Shown here: positions 37,101-49,900 of the stretch, piece after piece | Layout: the number at the start of each line of letters is the position of its first letter | Numbering within the stretch: the stretch's first letter is position 1 | Source: Carallia brachiata | Taxonomy: Eukaryota > Streptophyta > Magnoliopsida > Malpighiales > Rhizophoraceae | NCBI GenBank assembly: GCA_021464245.1 | Contig: JADCRB010000079.1 | Span: 186,001-250,000, forward strand | Reading direction: 5' to 3' | DNA: 64,000 bases | The notes under the pieces: generated by a model | The model's database searches: none | What the model was told of the DNA's origin: nothing | Seen by the model: the letters and a program-made list of their open reading frames with translations, nothing else | Program-made: the position numbers and the translations under genes

Positions 37101-37826
37101 TTACAAAAGTCTTTTCATATACATAAAACCACATTCTCACCTGAATTTCTGCTCCTCCAATGAAAGACCAGCTTTAATTATCCTAGACAGGCGCACAACT
37201 TCTGTATGTGTGAGCAGCTCTTCACTTACTACACCCTTCACATAACCCTTTAAATGATTCTGCAGCAGCTCTGAATTTGTAATAGACCTTAGCTGTTTAT
37301 TGACAGTAGTTTGTGTAATCAGTTTGCTAGAACTTTTCCTCCTAAAGTTTATTCTCCTTTGTCGAGCAGACACCCCGGAAGAAGTGACTGGTAGCCTCTG
37401 TTCAGTTTTGGGGGTTGATGTATCACTGGAGACTTTCCTCTCAAAAGAAAGATTCCACTGCTTCTCCAGCATAGATTTCTGCAGCAGAAGAAGTGCTTCC
37501 ACTGAATAGTTAAGGTCAGAGCTTTCCTCTTCTAAGTCATTGAATGTCCTAAACCCTGTTGCCATGGTTGAAGAAGCAGAGGCAGTCTCCATGTGTTCTT
37601 TAAGAGCCTTAATTGACTGAGCTGTTCTATTGGATGACTGAAAACTGTGGCCATAATTGGATGACTTTTTTGCAGCTATCACATTCTTCGTTGTGGAAAC
37701 TTGACAGTAGGTTAGTCCATAATCAGTGGCATTTGAGAGTTTTTCTGCAAGGTCAGAATAATAGTAGGAAGAACTCAAGAGCCTCTTTCCTGTGCTGATC
37801 CCAATAACTGCAGCCGTGGCCATCAT
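34177..37826 (-). CDS. SIGA: Plastid RNA polymerase sigma factor A
   Basis: Sigma-70 type factor that lets the plastid-encoded RNA polymerase recognise bacterial-type promoters. Exons: 37141-37826, 36377-36575, 36169-36261, 35641-35769, 35432-35485, 35271-35348, 35100-35162, 34459-34571 and 34177-34285. All introns are GT-AG and all phases match, giving 507 aa. The start is the ATG ATG pair reading MMATAAVIG; upstream codons in frame lack an ATG. Exon 1 carries the transit peptide and the variable N-domain, with [14 protein letters not shown]. Region 2: [20 protein letters not shown], then [19 protein letters not shown]. Region 3: [14 protein letters not shown]. Region 4 helix-turn-helix: [20 protein letters not shown]. 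It ends [11 protein letters not shown]. The closest relative is Arabidopsis SIGA/SIG1 (At1g64860, recalled). A SINE lies in intron 7 next to the donor. Confidence 0.96.
34918..35105 (+). mobile_element. SINE with poly(A) tail and 21-bp target-site duplication, in SIGA intron 7
   Basis: The body is 34939-35084. It has a tRNA-like head (tagtgattagagg as A box, ggtgaacccc as degenerate B box, cttccaactaagaggtc between) and ends in an A run at about 35063-35085. Flanking copies at 34918-34938 and 35085-35105 match at 20 of 21 bases (atttagcctt, then t or c, then ttaccttgag). The right copy covers the last 6 bases of SIGA exon 7 plus its donor. The left copy repeats that donor inside the intron. 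Confidence 0.85.
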
Positions 37827-38962
37827 AGAGCTTTCTTTCAAGTAGGTGCTAATATCATCACAAGCTTCTTAAAAATTAGATGAACTAGCTTTGTTTGCAG
37901 GGCTTCAACTGCAATCAATTCACTATGCTGAATTTCATATATTAAATCTCCCCAGTTCACTTTATCAAACTTCTGCTAAGAAAAAATAATAGAGAAGAAA
38001 AAAAATGATTCAGCTTCCATCCTTCTGACCAAATTGATTGACAAGTACACAAAATTTCATCGCTTAAATCAAACATACAAAGAAATGAACACAAATAAAG
38101 TAATGAAGCATATGGAACAAACATCCTATGGCACCAGTATATCATAAAACCTTGTTTTCAAACTGGTTTTGGAAACAAACTGTTGTTGCTATAGGAACCA
38201 AAACACTAAGAAAACCGAGAAACATAGGGAACAAACATCCTAAAGTACCAGTACAGCATAAAATCTAACAAATTCTTCCAACCTATTCATAACTTGATGC
38301 TGTGAAGAGGGTGTCACAGCACAACGAGGCTACCACTTGGTGGGGTCTGAGAATCTCCTGTTTTTAGATAGAGACTTGAAGCTATAAAAAACGTGTAACC
38401 AGCACGCAGCTGTACCCCAGTTTCTAAGAGAAACTACTTTTGTGACTGCAATCTATAACCTCCACAGATCATAGGCTTACAGTTACACTAAGCTCGCCCT
38501 TCAAAAATAGGGGCAAGGCAATTCATAATCATAATCCATTCATAACTTGAGGCCATAACATTTTAAATCCAGGGTCACATATAATGACTCATTTTTTTAG
38601 CCTCTTTCCAGCAGTTTCCAAGCTTGTAACCCCATTTGTTCTTCTATTATATGGTGCAAATAATCCTGTAATGGTGTCCTTTAATCATAATTTTGGGGAT
38701 ATATTAGAATTATGAGAAAGTCCTGCTCTTTTAAACTGTGTCGCACAACATGTGCACACCAAGAGGCAAGAGCATCATCCAATGGAGCAAGAACAAGAGT
38801 AATCATTGACAAACTGAAGCATATCAGCAGAGAACCATACATTTAACCCGAATTCAAAATAGCATAAATGGAGAAGACCTCAAAAACAGATATGAATCAA
38901 AAAGAAAATAAGTTTATTTGACCAGAGAATGACAAGAGACAACTTTGAAAAAATGGTTTACC
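37827..38962 (-). other. Probable SIGA 5' UTR intron and leader
   Basis: In the SIGA direction a strong donor, attcag/gtaaac, lies at 38960-38962. A pyrimidine-rich acceptor, ttttttcttagcag, ends at about 37973. An untranslated exon from about 39080 down to 38962, an intron of about 1 kb, and a second leader segment at 37827-37972 would fit. This is inferred from splice sites only. Confidence 0.4.
38114..38264. repeat. Short imperfect direct repeat, two copies 115 bases apart
   Basis: ggaacaaacatccta followed by a ...accagta...gcataaaa-type stretch occurs at about 38114-38149 and 38229-38264 inside the presumed SIGA leader intron. Confidence 0.65.
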
Positions 38963-40967
38963 TGAATAACAAAGTGTCAGCTAGGGAAATGAAGAAGAAG
39001 AGAAGGAGATGAAGAAGAGGTGGTGATCCCAAAATTAAACTGGGAACAATTCAGTGACAAACAGAGAGAGTAAATAGAGCCTCCTTCTTTGTTACAACCT
39101 TACTTATTTGCATGATTTTTTTGAGGTTTTTTTTTTATCTTCTTATTTTTTTAATCATTTTATTTTGTTTTTTTTTCCATTGTTTTATAATGGTGCTAAT
39201 AACTACAAAAAAAAAAAAAAAAAGAAAGTAAACAGAAAATTTTGATGGGGGAAGGGACAAAAAGGTAGAGATATGGAAGAAGAGCTGCTATTGGCTAGAA
39301 GAGATATTGGGGTCAGGCCTTGAGTGGTTCAGAGACTGCCATTTTGACACTCACTTGCATCTCTCTTACCCCTTCTAGTGTCTTTTGTTCTTTTGTTATA
39401 TCTCTTTAAGGATAAAATAACTTTAAAAAAATAAAGGTTTAATACATGAAAATTAATGTTTGGTGACCACACAACACCAAAAAAAAACATAACTGAAATA
39501 TGAAGAAAGAAATAAAATTGTCTCAACTATCAAATTTACCATCCCATTATATATTTATTTTTATTTTTTATTTTTCCTTTTGTAAGTTTTACAAGGATGT
39601 ATATTTGTCATTGCCTTACTTTCAGATTTTATTCATATACGTGGTGCCTTCGAAATCCAAAACATGAAGAGTCGGAATGACATCACTAATGATATATAAA
39701 ATCACATTATTATAAATGCGCGACGTGAGTTATTCAAGATTAACAAATACGGTGATAATTACAGAACATGAAATACATAAAATTACTGGTAAAGATTGAT
39801 TTTAAACCAGTGAATTACCTTTTTTTTTTTTTTTTTTCTTGAACTTAGGGAAGAGAAAACCAAAACTAAATATCAAATTGTTACACCAACTAAATCGGTT
39901 CAAAAAATACAACAATCGATCCCAACTACATGGTCTAGAATAGGACTAGTGAATTTTCAGTTCCAATTAACCGAATTGGCCATAATAGCAAAGTTCTTTG
40001 AAGGAGGATGGACGAACCAAATTAAACATCAAAAATAGATAACAAGACCACTACTTGAGTAATTCAACTAGCTTAAGAATTTAGACATGTATCTAAGATC
40101 GCGGATTCAAATCCTATTAAGGTCAAATGATGAAAGTTACAACTCAACGCCTGACACGAGAAAAACTATAACCATCCAATCACGTCACATTCTACCTTAA
40201 ACACAGAGTTATAATGCACCCTGACAGAATTGTGAAATACTGCTTACTTTTTCATTTTTACATTAAAAAATAAAAGAAAAATAGATAATAAGGATTCATC
40301 AATCTAAGTGCTCCATCTGCCATACATTCCCCTTGCTTGCTCGCTCGCCAGAAAAGTGCTTGAGATCACACGTGACATCAAGCAGATGGATCAACAACCT
40401 AGCATCCTCATTACTGAGATTAACTTTAGCTTCGCCTTGTACAGAATGAATTTTTAATAAAAACAATGAACTTTGACTAAATTTAGCAGACTGGACCACA
40501 GGCACCAAACAATTAAGCAACCCCACCGAAACACTCCAATTACCTCTGTCAATCGGACATACAGTTTGTATTAAAACTACTGCTGAAAATAAAATACAAC
40601 TTGCAAAGTTAGAAACGCAGAAAAAGGTTAACAAGAATCTATACAACCTCATCGGATGATTAGCTGGAGTTCCTCACAGCAGCTGCAATTGCACTTTCAA
40701 TAGTCATGTCAGAATTTGTCAAACACATAAAAGCAATTTTTTGGCAGAACAATGTGATTGAAGATTTGGGATTGCAAACAAAGTAATTAGAAGAAAGATG
40801 AAAACACATCGGGCAATCGGCAATTATACTTATGCAACCACAATGAATGAGCATGTCTGGATGATGATTCTTAGCATCAGCTCACTAGGCATGTGAACTA
40901 TTGAATACAAGTTTCTTTCCAACACTTCGCTACATAATGCCTCAAAAGAATTAAGCTGCACCCAAAA
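38963..40967. other. Intergenic between SIGA and the 3' end of YAK1
   Basis: The left side should contain the SIGA transcription start and promoter. A poly(T) run lies at about 39818-39838. A tRNA-like stretch at about 40070-40115, with ggattcaaatcc as a possible B box, may be SINE debris. An ORF at 40299-40652 (-) shows no family signal. The right part is probably YAK1 3' UTR. Confidence 0.45.
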
Positions 40968-43900
40968 CTAGGCAATCCTTCCATGATCTTTTCTGCCTCG
41001 GGGGGATGCTGGTGGAATGCCCGCGACAGGATAATTTGCCCTACGCCCTGCAACAAAATGCCACTGTCATTAGCTTAAGTGAACCATTATAGTGAATCAC
41101 ATTTCTTGACGAGTCTCATGACTCGAGTAAGGCCATAACCAAAATAGGAGATATGAAATACTGAAGTTGGTTGCAGAACAAGTAGGGAAATACCCCACGG
41201 GATGCCATTGTTGAATGAACTATTTCTTGGTGAGCGTGGATCCCCAGAACCGTAGCTGGAGGAGGGCGGTTGGACCTTGCTATGATTCCATTCACTACCC
41301 CGACCAGAAGGCCTCGCATAATTGAACCGATGAAGAGACTGCTGTCCCAAACGGCTAGGAGAATTTTGTGACATGTGAGACATCAGATGGGAAGGCTTTG
41401 ACATTGAACGGCTGTAGCCAGCATGTAGATCATGAGCTGAAGGAGGGCTGCCAACTTCCACGTGAGGAAAAGCTTGAATAGGCCCATTTTGTCTGATGTA
41501 CATCACACAAAACCACAAACAGAATCAACAATAGTGGAAATTCAATAAAAAGCATACTCCTGCAGCTCCACTACCCATCACAAAGGAAAGCAAATAAGTT
41601 TATGAAGTGTGAAAACCAGTGCAATCAAATATTAAGCTAATAGAAAAAGTTCAAGTTTCAAATGGAACACCAAAGAGTCATTGTTTCCTATATTTTGTCT
41701 CTGTGACCGTGTACTTAAAATTAATAGTGAACATATTCTCACACTTGATCTACATAAGCCTGCATCAATTATGTAGAAATAACAGTCATTGCCCTGTAAT
41801 CTTAAAATAGGACAATTGAATGCACTTCAGCAATTTGCAACCAAAGCCAAACCATGTAGTCCACTCTAAAATGGACAAAGCAAACCTTTGGATTGATGAA
41901 TTTGGAATTGGGTATAGAGAGCAATTGGATCTTCCAAGAACAACCGATGGATCGCCTGTACCAAGATGCATGCCTTTGCTCAACTCGGTAACTAAAGCAC
42001 CAACATCTGGACCATCCTCCTCTTGTAGAAGTTGTTCATCACTGAAAAATGACTCAAATGCATGACAGAAAGAAAAACAAGAAGACTGCTGACAGTCAAA
42101 GAGAATACAAGGTAACAATTAAAGTTTAAAACACCGTGATGGTATTCCAGGAACTTCAATTTAGAAATCATTTTACCATAAATATGTTACTATCTCATGC
42201 ATGAAATGATGAGAAGGAAGTAATGTAACGCAGATTCTGCAAAAATGAGGTCTATACAAAATAGATTCAACAAGTAATGTAATGCAGATTCTGCAAAAAT
42301 GAGGTCTATACAAACTAGATTCAACTCTTAGAAACACATGAATGCATGGAAATTATTTTGACAGGTTAGATTAAATTATGAGTGCATCTTTGCTTATTTC
42401 AAATACCTGAACTTCATTCTGATATCAAAACATCGATGTTTTCTACCAATTTTTTCTGCTAAAGCCATGATAAGATTATTTTAAGAACACCATAATCAAA
42501 ATAATGGACCGAATTTTTCTTTCTTCTAATTTTGCTCCTGATGAAAGGCCCATCACTTATTAATAAGCAAAAAGCAATTTCCAAGATTGTCAATATTATC
42601 CTCTCTCATATCTGTTCAGGCGAGCAACTGCTTTTAGCCTAAATTCATGCAACACCGGCAGATTTATTTCCCTTCCAAGCCTTAAATACAAGAGGTACTC
42701 ATGTGGATAACAAATCATTCTCTGCGGCTAAAACCTCAAAAAATGCAAGCATGACATGGAAAAATCCCAAAAAAGCCAATCTGAAAGTTAAATATATAAG
42801 TTCCAATATAAATCTGCCTACCTGTAATTGGGATCCCAGTCACCGGGATCTGGCAATGACGTGCTAGCTTCAGGCTTATCAAGAACTTGGCCAGGTTGCA
42901 AATTGAAACCTGGCTTAAACGAGCCTGGCATGTTCCGAATAGATCCACTCCCTCCGTGTTGCTGTCTCCAGCTCGCTGTACCAGAATTTGACAGCCTATG
43001 TGAAGGTGAACTGCCAAGTACGGCTGGACTTGCCTCAGCTTGGCTACAGCTGATAACATCAGCATTTTGTACTTGCCAATGTGAAGATGAACTGTCTTGA
43101 GATTCAGAACCTCCAGAATATCCCCAACCCTTTCTTCTATTGAATTGGGCAGCTGTAGATGCTTTACCTAAAGGTGATCCATGACAAGAGCTTCTTGCTG
43201 GGGAAGTAGGACCATAATGACCAGGAGAACCAGATGAAATTTGGCAGTATGAGCTTGGTGGCGTAAATTGGGATGGACTAGTACCAAGAGGAAGTGGTGC
43301 AAAATTTCCTGCAGATGGACTGATACCAAGTCCACTCCCATGTGAGTACTGCATAAACCTCACTCTTGCATCAGGACTACTTCCAAGCATTGACAGACCG
43401 GCCTGGGGATGCATGTTCATCCCAGATGGACCAACTGGTGAATAATATGCAAACATATTACTGCTGTCTCCATAGCTTCCATAGCTACTCCCAAGGTTCA
43501 TACCATCGTTATAACTACCATGGCTTCCAACACTTCCATAGCTATTTGCATGTGCATATGGAAATGTTTGAAAATGTGGGCTACTATGAAGTCTAGCCTT
43601 TCCTGGAATCTACATTCAAGTAAACAATGGTCAGTTCTGATTTTCCTTTAGTCTTCTTTCCTTTTGCATGGAAGTCTACACAGACAAATAATACGGAAAA
43701 TGTATCGCAACACTTGCCTAGTTGCCAAATTTCCCCCTATTTTTTCTTAAAATGGGAGTTGGAGAGGAAGAGAAGGCAGCAAGTGCCATGCACAACTTCA
43801 ACAACTAAACTAAGAGGAAATACAAAGAGAAATGAGCTCACATTGGGAGAGAGACCAGCAGCAAACCAATGCCCTCCACCTGGGTGATGGTCTACCTTGA

Positions 43901-46900
43901 CATTTTGGGCGACGGGCTAGCAAAGGATATATAAAGAACTATATTAGTATCTGTTTAAAAGAGTAACACTCGTATGTCACACAAGCCTTACCTTGTGCAT
44001 AATTGCAAGTCCCCAGCAAAACAGAGCACCAACGACACATAAACAAAATGTATAACGAGATGTGCAAGGTTGAAAACCACACATAATGTCTACGCATGAA
44101 TCATAAATTTCATGAAAAGAAAACAAGGCAAAACATCAAAGGAGGTTCAAATCTAGAAAAGAAATATGGTCGAGAAAAGCTAAGACCAATGCTAAGAATC
44201 CAGTTCATGCATCACATCATGCATTGACAATGCTGAAGTTAATAATCACACAATTGCGCCATGAGCTTAGGCTGCAACTTCAAATCCAGTTCAACAAACA
44301 ATACTTACCATGCGAGGGGTCTCTGGGGGAGGCTTGTAAGGACACGTGAAAGGTTCTCCAGTCACAAAAGGGTGCTTTGAAGCCTGCAAGTGAAAAAATT
44401 GTTGCTCTTTTTTTACACAGCTGCAAGATCAGAATTCAAGCACAAAGGATCAGATCGATAAAAATTGGGCACATTAACTACCTGAAAAGGGGACCACCGT
44501 TTTGCAGGATCAAACTCCACAAGTCCCCTCAAAAAATCTACCAAAGCCAATCGTATCTGACTTTCTGTACGTGTCAGTTATAGGACAAACATCAACAAAT
44601 TCTTGAATATATGGTGGCAAATAAAGTAAAATTGGTCTACAAAACCATATACTTTGGATAAGACAGCTTACCTTTTATAATATCTTCCTGCGGCAAATTC
44701 TTCCTGTAAGGATAATTTCTGACAATTGCCTCAAGGTTCATATGATGGAAATACTCCTTTCCAATAGATGGTTTTTTCAACTCCCTCTAAAGAGAAACCA
44801 GAAATGATCACAATCCAAAGGGAGAATGAATCATAGGCATGAGGAGGAGGATAGCAACGTGGTCTAAATTACCAGAACTATGGGAAAGAACAATATGAAA
44901 AACCTGATTTTTCAGGAAAACATAATTTCATTCCATTCAATGGTTTTTTTTGCACCCAAAACAACAAGATGGAGACTTACAGCTTCGTATTCTTCCACTG
45001 ATAGTGCTTGGTAAGCACTTCTGCCTGAGGAAACCTCTCCACTCTCTACTTTGTGGACACTCCCAATGCACTTGAAGAACTTACTTGTGTTTTTCGCTTC
45101 CTTCAATAGATAGTCAGGGGGTTGTCCTCTACAACATTTCAAGCAGACATAAAATGATGTTTAACACCCTTATAAAGACATAACGCTAGGCTAGTGGGTA
45201 TAAGTACAAAGACCAGCCTGTTGTTGGCTAGCATAATGCAATAGCTAAATCCTTAAACTGCGTTCATTAAGAAAGCGGAACCAGTTTAAGCAATGGAAAT
45301 AATGGAAATGGATGAGAAATAATTGTATGCCATACTAAAACGGTGACCTCAAAAAGACAGTGGATCAAAGCCTTCAATATTTTACTTAATCAAATCACAA
45401 AATATCCCCAAGAAAAAGGGAGTGAGTGGAGCAAAGCACACAAACAAGAAAGGTCCAATGAAGGGATGTGACCTATCCACTGCCATTATATCAAGTTCCA
45501 AAGTTCATATCACACAAGTAGCTCATTCTGGTATCAATTTACTGTTGTTACATTTTCTTCCACCATAGTTGCAATTATGGAGCCCAAGACCTTCTCATAA
45601 AAAAATCAACAAACTTTAGTGGGAATGTTTCATGTGGGCTAGCACAAATCATCACTTCATATTTGAATGATGCCCAATCATGTTGTAACGCCTTTAGCAT
45701 TTTTTGACAACCCTTAATGGGCAAGGCGGTCATTTAGTTTCAATAGGCTTGTATGGCCCCTTTAAATCCTCATATTGTTGTGTCTCTGGTCCATTCTAAG
45801 AACAACAGCAAAACCACACATTAAAAGGGCCAATGTCTAAAAACCTTAAGAGAACATTCTCTGCAATTTTTGGTCTCTCAGAATTATAAGCGAAAAACAA
45901 AATAAAACGAAAAACAAGAGAGACTTGCTCTCATGAGCCTTTTCTAGAACCAAAGGCTGACAACAACCCTAAAATGCAAAACCAGCGCAGAAGATGACCG
46001 TACAAGGATATGACCTGCTTATACAAAAAAATGCCTATTGTTCAAGACCAATCCCAGTATATTTTATTCTGCCGGGGTGTGGCAATTAACAGTTGGCCCA
46101 TTTAATATAATGACAATTCATCATGTCAAGAATATTCGAGAAAATCATGGGAGGGACAACAAATAATCCCAAATGTTGAGAAAAGCAACTTGTAAATCAT
46201 GCAAAGACATGCAACATACCCAAGTATTCCAATCATTCTTCTCAATAGATCGAATTCTGATGCTCCAGGAAAAAGTGGCAATCCTAGAAACAATTCTGCG
46301 ACTATACACCCAAGGACCACATGTCAATTGCTTTATCTGGAGAGGATTAAGGTGAAAGCAGAAATCCAATAATAGCTGGAAACATTTCCACTTTATAGTC
46401 ACAAGTGGGCATCCCCTTGGGGCTTTCATGCAATATAATTTGGATGAGTTGCATATGGAGGATGCAATATCTAGCAAACTATAAGCAAAATCAATCCAAC
46501 GCATTAAGTGAACGAAATAATCCTCAATGATGATGATTCTTGGTCCATTTGCAGCATGGCAAAAGAATCAACCACAGCAATTAAGGCATCACTTTTCACT
46601 GTTTTCTCCTCGTGAAGATTAGTTGTTCTCATACCATTTCCTGGTGTTTCATGCAACGAAAATTGTTAAAGGTTTTGCACTCTCCCTTCCGAATTACCAG
46701 CCAAAGGCCAAAAAGACAAATCCACACAATCCTACTTCCATCCATGAATAGTCTACACTGCCAACCTTCAAACAATTCTTTTGCAAACTCGGCACCCAAA
46801 ATTCCAGAGCAAGTAAACATTTGATCCCAAAACTCAAAAGCAACTGCACATTCAAAGAGCAAGTTATTTCTCAACACTTTTAACACCCACAACACAAAAT

Positions 46901-49900
46901 AATGCAAGCAAAAATAACAAACTTTTGTTAAGTAACCTTTGCTATGTACACTGAGAAAGTCAAAGGGTATCCTTTAAAAAAGGACACCCTAAAGATCTGT
47001 CTTCAAACTCCCTTCTAAAAGGTCTCACCCACCCACAGTTCAGACATTGCAGAAACCTTACAGTGGAACACTGCCCCAAAAACAAGGTATACCCCTTATA
47101 CAAATGTTGATCAGCAAGCCAAAAAGACATGATACCAGGAGGACGACTTGCTTAAAAATTACCTCCTTGAAAGAAAAAGTGAATCTACAAAATTAAGCAA
47201 AATCATATTCGAATCAAGTCCCTTCATTTTTCCAAATAAAATTGCATCAACACGCATGCACATATTCATAAGCACTCAAAATGGCAACAAAAAGTCTCAG
47301 AAGTGAAGGGTTCCAATTTGCTAGTCCATGGACCTGCAAGTAATGTCCTACATAAGCCTTCTCATTAAACGTAATATCACAGACAGAAGCAAAAGCCTCC
47401 TTCAGTCCCTTTGAAAGCATGCCTCAGAACCCAAAATTTTAAAAGCCAAGAAATCTATCCTCCCACTGCTAATAGGTCTCAATGAACCAGTTGGCAAAGC
47501 TGGAAAAAAGATTGAAAATGCTAGGAAAAACCAAAATACACAATTATGCATGCAAGCCTAAGATTACAAATAGCCAGTTTGTTTAAGATGCTAAATCACA
47601 ACTTCCACGTCTCAGAAACAGTAAATTGTAAAGAAAAAGGAACAGACCAAAGACCAAGAATGTAGGGAAGACGGACCAAAAAAGAAAAAGAACCACAGTT
47701 GGGCATAAAAGGATACTGATACCCAAGAAGAACTTCAGGTGATCTGTAATAACGACTCTGCACAATAAACAGAAACGCATATTAAAGACACTCACTAGGA
47801 TTAGTGGAGGAAAACAAAAAACCATGGAATTGGATGAAAACCTGAATGTACGAGTAAACAGTACGATCCTCCATGCATGCTGATCCAAAGTCGATTATTT
47901 TAATTTCTGCTGGCTTCATACTGCAAGGTCCAAAGTTTAACTTGAAAAAAGGAAACATACTACAGAGTTTTCACAGCTTATTGTGAAAAGCAAATTCACC
48001 TTGTGCATAGAAGAATGTTTTCTGGCTTCAGATCACAATGAATTATCCCAGCAACTTTCAATAGACCTAACCCACGCAGAATCTTTTTGCAAACACATTA
48101 AAAACAGGAATTAGCACAAAGGGCCGAGCCAAAAGTGATGCAGTACACCAGCCATCTAGCTTTGTAACTAATTGTGTTACCTGTTTAGAGAACAACTGGA
48201 CAATGCTCAATGATAACCCCCTAAACTGATTTATCTTGATAAGCTCATACCTGAATAATTTTATAATGTCACGACAAAGCAACAAATGTGCATATTCAAG
48301 TAGAAAACTCCAGTAGATATGTATCTTCCCGTACACACTTACAAAGCAAAAAAAAGGTAGTCACTGCAACTTACAAATTTGTGTCCAGCAGTTCAAAGCA
48401 GATGCACAAATGCCGCTGATGTACAAAATAGTCATAAATACGGACGATGTGATGCTTATCCTCAGGATCATACTTTTTATTTAACTGAGAGCAAACAATC
48501 AAGCAAAAAGAAAATCACCAATAACATCGCAAATTGTGGATGAAATAGTGTTGAGGGCCATGTTTATTATATTACCGTTGTCAATATTGATACTTCAACC
48601 AGAGCTTGCTGATAGTAAGCAGGTAGGTTTTTAATTATCTTTACAGCTACAAAACTCTTAGTTTCTGGGATCCAGCATTTAGCAACTTGCCCAAATGTCC
48701 CATGGCCAAGGACATCCTTGACAATGTATCTACAAATGCAATATGATTGTAGAATTTCAAAAAAATCAGTTTTCAACAATTAAACAATTAAAATTGTGCT
48801 ATATCAATGTAATCAAACTTATGTCCATAAGCCCGTAACCCACCTCTACTTCTTTATCAATGAAGTGGCATTTTGGGTTTTTGCTTGAAGTAATGTGCCT
48901 ATAACCCAACACCCCCCTCCCAAAAATCCAACACAACCTCGTCATTGGAAAACCAATGTTATCAAAGCAGTGGCCCAAGCAGCAAAAACAAGCTTCACTA
49001 CATGATTAACATACAGTGGAGCTTTCTAATGGCATGTTTAGGAATCTTAATAGCCTTCATTTTCCATCACATTTCTGTCATTTCTCTATGCTCTTTTATT
49101 TTTCCCCCAGAGTTTTCTGTCCTTTTTTTTCTTATCTGATGTTCTTATTCTACGTTTTTGCTATTTAAGTGTGGTCCATTTGAGTTGGCGTAGGCAAAAA
49201 GTTGTCACAGAAGCCCCAAAAGCCTAACTCTTTTTTGAAGACATCAATTTCACAACGAGCTTGCCACCTCCAGATTCCAAACAGATTTGCTCTTCTATTT
49301 CTAAAATACAACCCTTAATCTTTCTATAACCAAACATTGTCCAACTCTATTTATGGCAAACCAGGAGTTTCTGAAATTGTGAAACATGGTAAGAAATGAA
49401 AATGAAAAGCATTTACGAACCTTCTTTGTGTTTCTTGATTGACCAAGGCAAAGTTTACATTTAGAATAAGATCTGAGTTCACATTATCGTAGCCATCATT
49501 AAGGACTCCAATTGATGGGCTGGTCAAATATCTTTTTGGATTTAACTCTTCAGAGTATTTGAACTGAGGATTGCATATTTGAAAAGTTTCAACTATTTCT
49601 TTGGTTAATCTTGACACCAACTGCACAATAAACACACAACAGTCAACAATGCCTCATTCAAGTGAAACTATACAGCATTTATGTTGCTTCTAGCATGATA
49701 AAATATGGAGAAATGAACACAATGCTGCTGCAAATTAGACAATCTAAAAACAAAAAGGCAGTAAACAAAGATTTTTGCATGAATATAAGCACATGCTGAA
49801 GAAGAAGTGTCAAAGGTCGCTCAATTTGGCAATAGATCATCATAGGCATCTACAACATCTGGCACCAGTCCAGCTTCCAAGAAGCCAGTACTTATATAAA

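Noticed and set aside
40040..40210. tRNA-like stretch with ggattcaaatcc
   Set aside because: A cloverleaf could not be completed and the A box is poor; at most old SINE debris.
41087..41518. Reading through YAK1 exon 17 as an independent protein
   Set aside because: The frame is the exon 17 frame run into its introns; splice sites on both sides match in phase.
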